From contig NZ_FOYM01000015.1 of assembly GCF_900115975.1 (NCBI RefSeq), positions 1 to 64,000 on the forward strand: a DNA stretch of 64,000 nt. The letters run 5' to 3'. The position numbers and the translations under genes are program-made. Below, in pieces: positions 17,757 through 26,279 of the stretch. The notes under the pieces are model-generated. The model searched no databases. It saw only the letters and a program-made list of their open reading frames with translations, and was not told the origin of the DNA. The DNA is from Desulfoscipio geothermicus DSM 3669. GTDB taxonomy: Bacteria > Bacillota > Desulfotomaculia > Desulfotomaculales > Desulfallaceae. Each line of letters begins with the position of its first letter. Position 1 is the first letter of the stretch.

Positions 17757-17796
17757 TGCCCGGTTACTGATTTTTTTTAACCGGGGCACTTTTTTA
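17757..17796 (+). terminator. Terminator of metY-metA
   Basis: TGCCCGGTTA pairs with TAACCGGGGCA around a T-rich loop, then CTTTTTTA. A second small hairpin (TATGCCGGGCGGCATA) lies directly after. Confidence 0.88.
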
Positions 17797-17851
17797 TGCC
17801 GGGCGGCATAAATTATTTACCAACAGTTTCCTTGTAACAGGGGGGTGTATT

Positions 17852-18544
17852 ATGAGCACGCATAAAGTTTGGCTGCCGTACAACTATGTGCCGCCGGGCG
17901 GGCACAAACTGCCACCGCTGCCTTACCCCTACAACGCCCTGGAACCGGTAATCAGCGCCACCACCCTGCGCATTCATCACGATAATCACCATTTATCCTA
18001 TGTTGAAGGGTTGAACAAAGCGGAACTCAAGCTTGTGGAAGCACGGCGACAGGGCAACTTTGAACTGGTTAAACACTGGGAACGCGAATTGGCCTTTCAT
18101 GGCTCGGGCCACATATTGCACAGTATCTACTGGACGATAATGACCCCGGAAGGTGGCGGGCAACCCGGTTATCAAATACAGCATCAGATAATTAATTATT
18201 TTGAGAACATCTATATATTTATGGACCAGTTCAGCCAAGCCGCCATAAATGTGGAAGGATCGGGCTGGGCGGTGCTGATTTGGCAGCCGGCCTGGGGACG
18301 TCTGGAAATACTGACCGCCGAAAAACACCAAAACTTGACCCAGTGGGGCGGTATACCCATTCTGGTGCTGGATGTTTGGGAACACGCCTACTACCTGGAT
18401 TACAGGAATAAACGCAGTGATTATGTAAAAGCGTGGTGGCAGCTTGTAAACTGGGGAGAAGTGGAAAGACGGCTGCAACTGGCCATGCAAGCCCAACTAC
18501 AGCTAACTTTGTATAATATTTTGGGGTTAGAAAGCCTGCCCTAA
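17852..18544 (+). CDS. Superoxide dismutase (Fe/Mn family)
   Basis: A 230-residue protein with the four metal ligands His42 (IHHDNHHLSYVEGLN), His87 (FHGSGHILHSIYW), Asp174 and His178 (VLDVWEHAYYLDY). It converts superoxide to peroxide and oxygen. It is about 25 residues longer than compact forms, with a Pro-rich N-terminus and a Leu/Gln-rich C-terminal helix; no signal peptide is seen. It is transcribed alone from after the metA terminator. Metal choice between Fe and Mn cannot be assigned safely. Confidence 0.93.
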   Translation: MSTHKVWLPYNYVPPGGHKLPPLPYPYNALEPVISATTLRIHHDNHHLSYVEGLNKAELKLVEARRQGNFELVKHWERELAFHGSGHILHSIYWTIMTPEGGGQPGYQIQHQIINYFENIYIFMDQFSQAAINVEGSGWAVLIWQPAWGRLEILTAEKHQNLTQWGGIPILVLDVWEHAYYLDYRNKRSDYVKAWWQLVNWGEVERRLQLAMQAQLQLTLYNILGLESLP

Positions 18545-18548
18545 TAAA

Positions 18549-18585
18549 AAAGCCTTGGCTCTAAACCAGGGCTTTAACTTTTTCT
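18549..18585. terminator. Bidirectional terminator between sod and the convergent gene
   Basis: AAAGCCTTGG pairs with CCAGGGCTTT (one mismatch). T-rich sequence lies on both sides (AACTTTTT on the plus strand, TTTTTTATTAG on the minus strand), so it can serve both convergent genes. Confidence 0.8.
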
Positions 18586-19302
18586 ATTCCCTCAATGATT
18601 GTTTTATGACAAAATTCAGCGGCTTTGGCTCCCCGCTGCAACAGTTCCAACAACTCCTCCGAACCCAGGGCGGTATCGCCCAGTTCACGCGGGACATCCT
18701 CCAGCAGTAAAGCCAGCGCCCGTGGTTCCCGCGTCAGCTCAACAAAAACAGCTTCCGCCAGTTCAAAGTCCGCCAGCGCCCGGGGCATTTCCCAGATCCG
18801 GTGGTCCCCCCCGGGCCCACCCAAGCAGCGCACCCACGCACCGGCGGCGGCCGCCAAAGTCTCTTCCAGCAGTGCCTCCAGCATGGCCGCGCTTTCCCGT
18901 ACTTGCGGCCCGGCCGGGGTATGCCACACCACCCGGGCCTTTTTCCCGGCGGCCTGCTTTTTAACCGCCAGAAGCGTTTCCAATAGCCACTTTAAATCGG
19001 CAAATGCACCGGTATCCGGCAGCCAGCGGGCCAGGTCGCTTTGCAACAGGTTCAACAGTGCACCGTATTCACTGCGATCCAGTAAAACTTGTACCAGGTC
19101 ATCCCGGCCGGCGCACCGGCTAAGGGCCACGGCCTGCTTTTTTTAGCGACAGGCGGGCCAGCAACAGCAGGAGGTCGGCCCGCTCAGCCACCGGACCCGG
19201 AGCCTCGGCAAGGCCGGCCAATTGCTTGGCCAACCAGGGTTGTTCCGCTATTGCATGTTCATCCGGCAATTTTTCAAGTGCAAAGTTTTCGTTCCGGCAC
19301 AT
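18561..19302 (-). pseudogene. Hypothetical helical protein, interrupted by a frameshift at a run of seven A
   Basis: Two minus-strand frames make one protein. The first runs from ATG 19302 (good GGGGA ribosome site) to LARLSLKKAGRGP. The second continues in the +1 phase as SRCAGRDDLVQVLLDRSEYG to 18561. They meet at CTAAAAAAAGCAGG (about 19134-19147 on the plus strand). Removing one A gives LARLSLKKQAVALSRCAG and a clean reading frame of about 245 residues. The product would be Leu/Ala-rich and all-helical with no recognised domain. It may be a real mutation, a base-call error, or transcriptional slippage on A7. Confidence 0.6.
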
Positions 19303-19509
19303 CGCAACAATTTCCCCTTTATTTTATTTATCAACCGCCAAATAACCGATTTTTTTTCCAAAATAATATAGCCGTACGCAGGATGTCAATGGACCCGCGC
19401 CCAATTTTTTTCACAAGCAACGCCGTTTTAGCCCCGCCGAAAAGTACCCCGGACCGGCGCATACAAGTGCTTGTCTTGGGGATAATATCTTCGGAAAGGG
19501 GCTTGTAAA

Positions 19510-20964
19510 ATGAGCGTATGGCGTAAAAAACCCGTGGAACAGGTATTGGCAGATAAAAAGAAAAATAAACGCGGGCTGGTACCCACCCTGGGGGTGGCGG
19601 ACCTTACGGCCCTGGGTGTCGGCGCCGTCATCGGCACCGGCATTTTCGTACTTACCGGGGTAGCGGCAGCCAATTATGCCGGCCCCGGGGTAGTGTTCTC
19701 CTTTATTCTTTCGGGTATCGCCGCCACTCTGGCAGCCATGGTTTATGCCGAACTGGGCGCAGCCATACCATCCGCCGGCAGCGCCTACACCTTCTCTTAT
19801 GTTTCCCTGGGAGAAATTATTGCCTGGCTGGTGGGCTGGAACCTGATTCTGGAGTACCTGGTGGCGGCCGGCGCCGTTTCCATCGGGTGGAGTTCATACA
19901 TGGGCGACTTGCTGCAATCCGTCGGCATTACTTTGCCTGCCGCCTTTACATCCTCCCCCTTCGACGGCGGAATTGTAAACCTGCCGGCAGCACTGATCGT
20001 ACTGGTGATTACCGGGCTGATTATCACGGGCACGCAGCACAGCACAACGGCCAACAAAATTATCGTGGTGGCCAAGTTGGCCGCCATAGCGCTGTTTATC
20101 GCTCTTGGGGTGCAGCACATCAATCCCGCCAACTGGCGCCCGGTATTGCCTTATGGCATTTCCGGGGTGTTCCACGGCGCCGCAATAGTCTTTTTTGCTT
20201 ACATCGGCTTTGACGCCGTAGCCACGGCGTCGGAGGAAGTTAAAAACCCGCAGCGCGATTTGCCGCGCGGCATCATCTGGACGCTGGTCATTTCAACCCT
20301 GCTTTACATAGTCGTAGCCGGCATATTGACGGGCATGGTCAAATATACCAACCTGAACACCGCCTCGCCGGTGGCAACCGCATTGCTCCGGGCGGGCATT
20401 CCCTGGGCCTCTGCCCTGGTTTCCGTGGGTGCCCTGGCCGGCCTTACCAGCGTGTTGCTGGTGGCCATGTACGGGCAAAGCCGGATATTTTTCGCCATGG
20501 CCCGGGACGATCTGTTGCCCCCCATTTTTGACTGGCTGCATCCCCGCCTGCGCACGCCCGTCTGGGACAGTATCATCATCGGGGTGTTGGTGGCCCTGAT
20601 CGGCGCTTTTCTACCCATCGGGCTGGTGGCGGAACTGGCCAATATCGGTACTCTTACAGCATTTATCGCTGTATCCACGGGGGCGATTATCCTGCGCCGC
20701 ACCAATCCGGATTTGCGCCGCCCGTTCCGCCTACCCTGGATGCCGGCCATACCGGTATTGACCATCATTTCAGCCGGTTACCTGGCCATAAATCTGCCGC
20801 CGCTAACCTGGGTGCGTTTTATCGCCTGGGTTGCCATTGGCCTGGTTGTATATTGGTTGTATGGATACCGGAAAAGCAAACTGGCACGTGAATCCCAAGA
20901 AGTATATGCAAGCCGGGCAATGCCCGAACCGGCCCGCAAGCCGGAAGATGGAAAAAAGGTTTAA
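19510..20964 (+). CDS. APC-family amino acid permease
   Basis: A 484-residue transporter with about 12 transmembrane helices. The first helix carries the APC unwound motif GVGAVIGTGIFVLTG, and TM6 is followed by FFAYIGFDAVATASEEVKNP, typical of the cationic amino acid transporter (CAT/YfnA) branch. It moves amino acids across the membrane with a proton or by exchange. The start follows GGAAAGGGG. The stop overlaps the stop of the convergent gene by three bases. The substrate is not predictable with confidence. Confidence 0.9.
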   Translation: MSVWRKKPVEQVLADKKKNKRGLVPTLGVADLTALGVGAVIGTGIFVLTGVAAANYAGPGVVFSFILSGIAATLAAMVYAELGAAIPSAGSAYTFSYVSLGEIIAWLVGWNLILEYLVAAGAVSIGWSSYMGDLLQSVGITLPAAFTSSPFDGGIVNLPAALIVLVITGLIITGTQHSTTANKIIVVAKLAAIALFIALGVQHINPANWRPVLPYGISGVFHGAAIVFFAYIGFDAVATASEEVKNPQRDLPRGIIWTLVISTLLYIVVAGILTGMVKYTNLNTASPVATALLRAGIPWASALVSVGALAGLTSVLLVAMYGQSRIFFAMARDDLLPPIFDWLHPRLRTPVWDSIIIGVLVALIGAFLPIGLVAELANIGTLTAFIAVSTGAIILRRTNPDLRRPFRLPWMPAIPVLTIISAGYLAINLPPLTWVRFIAWVAIGLVVYWLYGYRKSKLARESQEVYASRAMPEPARKPEDGKKV

Positions 20965-21164
20965 AACAGCATCCGAACGAGATTTCCCAGCAAGTATAGC
21001 ATTGTTATTGCGCAAACCCCGTAACCCATCAAGTATTCCACTACGGTATCTTCCCGTTCCAGGTTGTTTGTTACCCTGTCAATAAACCCCGGTTGATGCC
21101 TGACCTGCTCCCGGGCCGGAGATTGCGGGGTTACTTGATTTAAAACCGCCGCATCAGTCTGCAT
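20961..21164 (-). CDS. Small membrane protein, unknown
   Basis: A 67-residue protein from ATG 21164, which has GGGGAAGGCGG upstream. The first 45 residues are polar (VTPQSPAREQVRHQPGF); the last 25 form one hydrophobic segment (YLMGYGVCAITMLYLLGNLV). It looks like a single-pass, tail-anchored protein. It converges on the amino acid permease with overlapping stops. No family is recognised. Confidence 0.55.
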   Translation of the reverse strand: MQTDAAVLNQVTPQSPAREQVRHQPGFIDRVTNNLEREDTVVEYLMGYGVCAITMLYLLGNLVRMLF

Positions 21165-21306
21165 GTTCGGCACCGCCTTCCCCCGTAAAATAACAGCCAC
21201 CCTATTATGGAACGCGTGTTTGTTTTATTATAGCCCGGGGCATGTCTTTCGTCAATATATTTTTTTTTGCAAACATTTTTTGTGTGTTTGTGGTTGGGTA
21301 TTGGTA

Positions 21307-21792
21307 TTAATTGCCCTGATCGCCGAATGCGCGTGCGTTTATTTTACCGGAGTAGTTTTCTTCGGAAAACACCTGTAAACCCTCCCTTATCAGTAGGGCC
21401 GCCGTGCACCCGCAACCGGGGATTTTTTTACCGGAAAAAGTGCCGTCGTAAATCATATTGCTTCCGCATGACGGGCTGCGTTCTTTTAACAGTGCCACCT
21501 GCGCGTTGTTTTTCCGGGCAATGGCCAGCACTTCCCGGGCGCCCCGCACAAAAACGTCTGTTTTATCCTCACCCCGATTGGTGATCACCCTGGCCCTGCC
21601 GTCCAGGACATCAAACCCGTCACCCCCGACAATTTCATTGGGGTCCCGGGGCACAGGCGCCCCGCCCAGTACTTCCGGACAGACGGGCACGGCCTTGCCT
21701 TCTTCCACCAGTTTACGCAGTTCGGGGTAATCAAACCCGTCACCGGAATACCGGCATTTTTCACCGGCCAGACAAGCGCTGATAATAATCAT
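21307..21792 (-). CDS. DUF523 family protein
   Basis: A 161-residue DUF523 protein. Conserved features are the N-terminal ISACLAGEKCRYSG, the central VPVCPEVLGGAPVPRDP and the C-terminal LLKERSPSCGSNMIYDGTFS followed by GKKIPGCGCTAALL. The repeated cysteines suggest a metal or cluster site. ATG 21792 sits 5 bases after GGGGGTG; an in-frame ATG at 21807 lies before that site. The start overlaps the end of the GIY-YIG gene, so the two form a pair. Biochemical function is not established to my knowledge. Confidence 0.85.
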   Translation of the reverse strand: MIIISACLAGEKCRYSGDGFDYPELRKLVEEGKAVPVCPEVLGGAPVPRDPNEIVGGDGFDVLDGRARVITNRGEDKTDVFVRGAREVLAIARKNNAQVALLKERSPSCGSNMIYDGTFSGKKIPGCGCTAALLIREGLQVFSEENYSGKINARAFGDQGN

Positions 21793-22037
21793 CAAATCCA
21801 CCCCCATAAATCAGGTTCAATTTCTGCCGCCGGCGCATCTTTTTTATGGCTGATTCCCGCCGCATGGCGCTCTTTTTGTCCGGCAAGTTCAAGGTAAACC
21901 AACTCCACCGGTAGCCGCGACCTGGTGTATTTACTGGCCAGGCCGCGGTTGTGCTTTTCCAACCTGTTTGCCGGATCGGCGGCATAACCGGTATAAAGTG
22001 TACCGTCGCAGCACTTTAAAATGTACACGAAAAACAT
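21761..22037 (-). pseudogene. GIY-YIG nuclease-domain protein, frameshifted
   Basis: From ATG 22037 the frame reads FFVYILKCCDGTLYTGYAAD, then KYTRSRLPVELVYLEL, the N-terminal part of the YhbQ/YazA-type GIY-YIG family. After that the original phase loses similarity, while the next phase continues it exactly as LPDKKSAMRRESAIKKMRRR to the stop at 21761. One extra base near 21888-21895 explains this. The intact protein would be about 92 residues. The ribosome site (CGGAGG) is intact, so a short product may still be made. Confidence 0.75.
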
Positions 22038-22101
22038 ACGACCTCCGATTTCTTACTCCAGATGATAGCGACAGTTGACAAGTAAAATAAGATAAAACCT
22101 A

Positions 22102-22130
22102 TTGACCTCCTATTTACTATATATTAATAT
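22102..22130 (+). promoter_or_regulatory. Candidate promoter of the zinc-ribbon gene
   Basis: TTGACC (22102-22107) and TAATAT (22125-22130) are 17 bases apart, about 24 bases before the TTG start at 22154. The spacer and -10 include the palindrome TATATATTAATATATA. Confidence 0.5.
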
Positions 22131-22153
22131 ATAAATAAAAGGAGGGATATACA

Positions 22154-22318
22154 TTGCCGCAAGTTAAATACAAGTGCTCTAATTGTTCAGCGGACTTTTT
22201 GGTTAAGTACATACTGATTAAACCCGGAGAGGTAAAATGCCCCCAATGCGGCAGCGCCAATGTGCAGGAAAACAAGAATGCCGGGTGCGGCTGCGGCGGC
22301 GGGTCGAGGTTTACCTGA
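22154..22318 (+). CDS. Small zinc-ribbon protein with Gly/Cys tail
   Basis: A 54-residue protein starting at TTG 22154 behind GGAGGG. Two CxxC knuckles (YKCSNCSADF and VKCPQCGSAN) form a zinc ribbon of the FmdB/rubredoxin-like kind. The tail AGCGCGGGSRFT adds two more cysteines in a Gly-rich stretch. Such proteins are often regulators or metal-handling accessories. It has its own promoter-like sequence and terminator (22359). No known partner lies beside it. Confidence 0.75.
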   Translation: MPQVKYKCSNCSADFLVKYILIKPGEVKCPQCGSANVQENKNAGCGCGGGSRFT

Positions 22319-22358
22319 GGCTAATTTATAAAAGCACGGAAGCGGTGCTTCCGATCGG

Positions 22359-22396
22359 AAAACCCCCTGTTAGTAAAATACTACAGGGGTTTTAAA
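22359..22396 (+). terminator. Terminator of the zinc-ribbon gene
   Basis: AAAACCCCCTGT pairs with ACAGGGGTTTT around TAGTAAAATACT, with A-run before and TTTTAAATT after. A second small hairpin (GGAAGCGGTGCTTCC) lies just upstream. Confidence 0.85.
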
Positions 22397-22464
22397 TTAT
22401 ATATAGATAATAATTCCTATATATGGTAATATATTACATATACCATATGAGGAGAGTGGTCCCA

Positions 22465-22767
22465 TTGATTGACCTGGTGGAAGAGTATGTCAGCTTTGAT
22501 ACTTCACCCCTCATCCCCGCCCTGAATGAATTTGCAGAGCATGTACGGGAAACTCTGTCAGGCATTAAACATGCGGATTTGAACGACAGGTTGATGCTGG
22601 AGGCCAAAATATACGGCAGTCTAATCCAAATACTGGATAAATACGGGCTGAGGTCTTTCGGCATGTCCACCGCAATACAAAAATATTACAGCTATTTCGT
22701 AGTGGAAGTGTTAATCAACGACCCCGAACCCCAAATAATAAAAAAAATTAAAATACCACTCAAGTAA
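22465..22767 (+). CDS. Hypothetical protein, 100 residues
   Basis: From TTG 22465, 11 bases after AGGAG, the frame encodes 100 residues with no Cys, no signal peptide and no transmembrane segment. It reads as two helices (IPALNEFAEHVRETLSGIKH; LMLEAKIYGSLIQILDKYGL) followed by a strand-rich end (YFVVEVLINDPEPQIIKKIK). Upstream ATG codons at 22423 and 22447 lie before the ribosome site. No family is recognised. A strong hairpin follows at 22790. Confidence 0.6.
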   Translation: MIDLVEEYVSFDTSPLIPALNEFAEHVRETLSGIKHADLNDRLMLEAKIYGSLIQILDKYGLRSFGMSTAIQKYYSYFVVEVLINDPEPQIIKKIKIPLK

Positions 22768-22789
22768 GGGTTTCCGGCGGCACCTGCAC

Positions 22790-22823
22790 AGCCGCCCCGA
22801 CATTTGCCGGGGCGGCTGATTTT
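22790..22823 (+). terminator. Terminator after the 100-residue gene
   Basis: AGCCGCCCCG and CGGGGCGGCT form a perfect 10-bp stem around ACATTTGC, followed by GATTTTAG. Confidence 0.75.
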
Positions 22824-23175
22824 AGTTGTCTATCTGCATGGCTTTTACGGTAACATAGTCGGTATCCCCAATACCCTTTACCGAAAGAATGTCCTCCTTA
22901 TCGTTCCAGGCCAGTTGCACATCAACCCCGCCGGCATAATTGATACTGCCTAAATCCACCCTGGCCTGCCGCATCCAGTCTTCTGTAAGATGCACAAACA
23001 CCAATTCAAAGCCGTTGCTGCGAAAGAATTTAAAACGGGAATCCCCCACCAGCTTATAAAACACTGTCACATCCTTGACATCACGATCAAAGATTTGCCC
23101 CTCGGTTAATTGAAAATTTATCTTACCTGCCAGTTCATTATCATCAGTTAACAAATCCGCTATTTCTTCAAACAC
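22822..23175 (-). CDS. Hypothetical protein, 117 residues
   Basis: GTG 23175 is chosen because AAGGGGGG lies 9 bases upstream; the longer frame to 23301 runs back through the neighbouring gene. The product is acidic and strand-rich (INFQLTEGQIFDRDVKDVTV, FELVFVHLTEDWMRQARVDL) and might be a small OB- or lipocalin-like barrel. No family is recognised. It lies 64 bases downstream of the nucleoside kinase gene in the same direction and is probably co-transcribed. Confidence 0.6.
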   Translation of the reverse strand: MFEEIADLLTDDNELAGKINFQLTEGQIFDRDVKDVTVFYKLVGDSRFKFFRSNGFELVFVHLTEDWMRQARVDLGSINYAGGVDVQLAWNDKEDILSVKGIGDTDYVTVKAMQIDN

Positions 23176-23239
23176 GCAATCACCCCCCTTGAAACCCATA
23201 AAATATTTACCAGCGGGATGCGTAATATCCTGCTGTATT

Positions 23240-24928
23240 TCAAACAAAACAACTACCGCCGATAAACTCCCTGATGATGGAATTTGACGGCACTTCTTCA
23301 CATGATATGGGTACGAAATAACTCAGAAACCGGCGCAACCGTCGCGCCACGGCATATTCGCGGTTTTCCGGGCCGACCATGTCCAGCACGGGCTCGGCGT
23401 AGCCCTTTAAAACCGCCAGTTCATAAACCAGCGCCGAATTAAACATAACATCCGCGCTTTCCTGGAACGGGAAAATATGCCGCTCCTCCCCCCGCCGCAC
23501 CGAAGGCCAGCGACGCATGGTTTCCAGGGCGGAATAACCGCGGAAATTGTAATCCCGTACGATGCGCCGCAAAATGCGCAGGTCGGTGGTGGGAATCCGG
23601 TTGTGGTTATCCAAATTCAACTGGGTCAGCGCGCTTACATAGATTTTAAACTTGCGCCCTTTGGGAATGGAAGAGGTGAGTTCATCATTCAGCCCGTGAA
23701 TCCCCTCAACAATCAGCAAATCACGGTCCTCCAGCTTTAAGAACCGGCCGCTGTTTTTTCTTCTGCCGGCCTTAAAATCATAAACGGGCAGTTCTATCTC
23801 TTCTCCCTGAACCAAGCTGATCAGGTGTTCGTTAAACAGTCCCCTCTCTATGGCATCAAGGGATTCAAAGTCGTATTCGCCATTTTCGTCCTTGGGCGTA
23901 AGTTCCCGGTCCACAAAATAGTCATCCAGGGAGATGGGTACCGGCCGAATGCCGTGAATGCGCAGCTGCACCCCCAGGCGCTGCGCAAAGGTGGTTTTTC
24001 CCGACGAGGAAGGTCCGGCAATAAGCACTATCCTTATCCTGTCAACGTCCCGGGCAATCCGGTCGGCTATTTCCCCAATTTTCTTTTCGTGAAACGCCTC
24101 GGCCACCCGAATAAGGTTGCTGCCCCTGTCCTCTTCCAGCGCTTTATTGAGTTGCACCACATTGCGCACCTCGAGAATTCTGCCCCATTTTTCCGATTCA
24201 TAGTAAATGTTGGCCAGCTTGCCCTGCTCAACGTAATCGGGAACCACCAGGGGATTCCCCCGGCGGGGTAATTCCAGGATAAACCCGGGCATATAAAACC
24301 GCAGGCGAAAAACTTTCAGGCAGCCGGTGCCGGGTGCCATATTACCGTAGGTGAAATCATGAAACCACCCGCAGGTGTGAATTTTAATGGTGGAAGATTT
24401 GCGGTAGCGCAGCAAATCCAGCTTATCCAGTTGACCGGAGGCACGCAACAGGCTCTCCAGTTCCTCTTTTTCAACCCACCGGGAAATGATGGGTTCATCG
24501 GCCTGCACAATTTCAAACATCCGCTTTTCAATGGCCGCTATATCGGCGCTGCGCAGCGGGCGCCGGTAATTAATTTCGCCATATAAACCATTTCCCAGGG
24601 TGTGTTCCACCCGGACCTCGCTGCCCGGCAGCACCTCACTGGCGGCCCGCACCAGCAACATTACCAGGCTGCGCGTGTACACCCGCATGCCGTGTTCACT
24701 TTCCAGGTCAACAAACTCCACGGTGCTGTCCTTATCCAGCACCGAACGCAGACCCTTTAACACATTGTTAACCAGTGCCGCCACCACGGGGGACCTGCGG
24801 GGTGTCTTGTCGTGCGACAGTACTTCCAGAAGCGGGGTGCCCCGGGGCACCTCTCTGGTCCCGCCACCCGCCAAAATCACCCTTACTATACCGGTTTTAT
24901 TTTCAGCAGCTTTTATATTTTGAGCCAT
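23240..24928 (-). CDS. TGS-domain nucleoside (uridine-type) kinase
   Basis: A 562-residue protein. Residues 5-70 are a TGS-like domain, 70-270 resemble the ThrRS second additional domain (HTCGWFHDF), and 290-500 are a uridine kinase/phosphoribulokinase P-loop domain with IAGPSSSGKTTFAQRLG and DDYFVDRELTPKDENGEYDF. This architecture is widespread in Clostridia. It presumably phosphorylates a nucleoside. ATG 24928 (after GCGGAG) is chosen over an upstream in-frame ATG at 25024. The N-terminal synthetase-like part suggests RNA or ribosome contact, which is inference. Confidence 0.85.
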   Translation of the reverse strand: MAQNIKAAENKTGIVRVILAGGGTREVPRGTPLLEVLSHDKTPRRSPVVAALVNNVLKGLRSVLDKDSTVEFVDLESEHGMRVYTRSLVMLLVRAASEVLPGSEVRVEHTLGNGLYGEINYRRPLRSADIAAIEKRMFEIVQADEPIISRWVEKEELESLLRASGQLDKLDLLRYRKSSTIKIHTCGWFHDFTYGNMAPGTGCLKVFRLRFYMPGFILELPRRGNPLVVPDYVEQGKLANIYYESEKWGRILEVRNVVQLNKALEEDRGSNLIRVAEAFHEKKIGEIADRIARDVDRIRIVLIAGPSSSGKTTFAQRLGVQLRIHGIRPVPISLDDYFVDRELTPKDENGEYDFESLDAIERGLFNEHLISLVQGEEIELPVYDFKAGRRKNSGRFLKLEDRDLLIVEGIHGLNDELTSSIPKGRKFKIYVSALTQLNLDNHNRIPTTDLRILRRIVRDYNFRGYSALETMRRWPSVRRGEERHIFPFQESADVMFNSALVYELAVLKGYAEPVLDMVGPENREYAVARRLRRFLSYFVPISCEEVPSNSIIREFIGGSCFV

Positions 24929-25205
24929 AAGCAACACTCCGCAATTATATTTGGGCCATTTATATGATTTAATTATATATTTAATTCCACATAACAGGCT
25001 ATAATCCTTGTTTTTATGTTTCACAAATCAACAGCCTGGCCCTGCTGCTGCTTTTTAGTCAGGCTTTTTTACCGTTCACCACAATTAAACGACCACTTAA
25101 CGAATAAATATTGCAAATAAACCAATTTAATTGTATAAATATTATAAATATTCTGTCTTTATTTCAATAGCAGATGCATTTTTGATACTCAAGGAGTGAA
25201 AACTC

Positions 25206-25502
25206 ATGACTGATACGCTTTCACCAAACACTCTGGTCCTGCAGGTGCGGAAAATGGAAAAAGCCTTAATAACCCATCCCAACGTGGCTGACGCGGTAGT
25301 CATACCGCAGCATTCGCCGGCGGGTGAACAGAGAATAAGGGCTTTTGTGGAACCGGCAGACCCTCCGCCGTCGGCAGAAAGCATTCTGGCCCATTTTAAA
25401 AACGACTGGCCCGACATACAGGTACCTGTTGACATAATATTCAAGAGTATCCCCCGCACGCCATCCGGCAAGGTTATCAGACAACAGTTGTTGGATTCTT
25501 AA
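25206..25502 (+). CDS. Stand-alone AMP-binding enzyme C-terminal domain
   Basis: A 98-residue protein that is only the small C-terminal domain of acyl-CoA synthetases. Residues 18-50 (EKALITHPNVADAVVIPQHS) and the A10 motif PRTPSGKVIRQQLL with the catalytic lysine are intact. There is no adenylation domain. It has a proper start (ATG after AAGGAGTG), so it is either an expressed mini-protein or a tail with a newly gained start. Its first 16 residues do not match the family's usual linker. A repeat element begins just after the stop. Confidence 0.7.
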   Translation: MTDTLSPNTLVLQVRKMEKALITHPNVADAVVIPQHSPAGEQRIRAFVEPADPPPSAESILAHFKNDWPDIQVPVDIIFKSIPRTPSGKVIRQQLLDS

Positions 25503-25509
25503 AGTGTGT

Positions 25510-25650
25510 GTTCGAAAAGGAGCACGATAGATACGAGAATTTCAAGGCGGCGAAGGCTTTGAGGAGCAGAGCGTATATATAATACGTGAGCACCGTAAAA
25601 GCCGAGCCAACGTAGAAATTCGACGTGGATTTCGCGCGGACTTTTCGAAC
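25510..25650. repeat. 141-bp structured repeat, copy 1
   Basis: The element is bounded by GTTCGAAAAG (25510-25519) and its exact complement CTTTTCGAAC (25641-25650). Inner arms also pair (GAATTTC/GAAATTC, GGCTTT/AAAGCC). Its core (25547-25615) matches a second element at 42330-42397 in about 60 of 69 positions, including GAGCGTATAT and GTGAGCACCG, and the flanks match as well. It has no reading frame. It is probably a MITE-like or structural-RNA repeat. Confidence 0.8.
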
Positions 25651-25699
25651 AACCTCTTAAAAAGTGCAGTAAACCCCAAGCGCTACGTCACACCGGGAA

Positions 25700-25723
25700 T
25701 GCCCGCCGAAATTTCGGCGGGCA
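25700..25723. terminator. 24-bp perfect palindrome downstream of pyrE
   Basis: TGCCCGCCGAAA and its complement meet without a spacer. It lies just after the pyrE stop on the minus strand. No long T-run follows on either side, so it is a weak terminator or an RNA 3' end stabiliser. Confidence 0.55.
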
Positions 25724-25730
25724 CTTAATA

Positions 25731-26279
25731 TTAAAGACCAAATTCCGCTGCCGTAAAAACCGGCTGCACCTTAACCCCCATTTTTTCCAGGGCTTCGGCG
25801 CCCCCCTCCTGCCTGTCCACCAGGGCAATTGCCTTAACCACCTCGCAGCCCACTTTCCGAACCGCTTGCACTGCCTTGATTATTGAACCTCCGGTGGTGA
25901 TTACGTCGTCCACCACCACCACCCGCTGTCCCGGCTTCAAGGGAGGCCCCTCTATCTGGCGCATGGTACCGTGCTTCTTGGGCTCTTTGCGCACAATAAA
26001 CAGAGTAAGGGGCATGTTCCGCTGGTAGGCCGCCACGCCAAGGGCTCCCACAATAGGGTCGGCCCCCAGGGTTAACCCGCCCACCGCGTCCACTTCATCG
26101 TCTTTAATCATGTCACATATGATGTTGGCTATCAGGTACGCCCCCATGGGATTGAGCGAAACCTTCCTGCCGTCAAAATAATAATTGCTGGTCTTACCGG
26201 AGGAAAGCACCACCTGCCTCCGTTCGAAAGCCTGCGCATCCAACAGTTTTTTCAGCTCTTCACGATTATCTATGTTCAT
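25731..26279 (-). CDS. pyrE: Orotate phosphoribosyltransferase
   Basis: A 182-residue type I phosphoribosyltransferase with the PRPP loop VVVVDDVITTGGS near residue 115 and SSGKTSNYYFDGRKVSLNP at the orotate site. It makes orotidine 5'-phosphate in pyrimidine synthesis. The start ATG follows GGAGGTGT and lies inside the end of the DUF763 gene (14-base overlap), so the two are coupled. No other pyr gene is nearby, which is unusual for pyrE in Firmicutes, where it normally ends the pyr operon. Confidence 0.95.
   Translation of the reverse strand: MNIDNREELKKLLDAQAFERRQVVLSSGKTSNYYFDGRKVSLNPMGAYLIANIICDMIKDDEVDAVGGLTLGADPIVGALGVAAYQRNMPLTLFIVRKEPKKHGTMRQIEGPPLKPGQRVVVVDDVITTGGSIIKAVQAVRKVGCEVVKAIALVDRQEGGAEALEKMGVKVQPVFTAAEFGL

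Noticed and set aside
18599-19146. Long plus-strand frames opposite the frameshifted helical protein
   Set aside because: They are GC-rich mirror frames with Pro/Ser/Arg runs and no ribosome sites; the minus strand has the better start and terminator.
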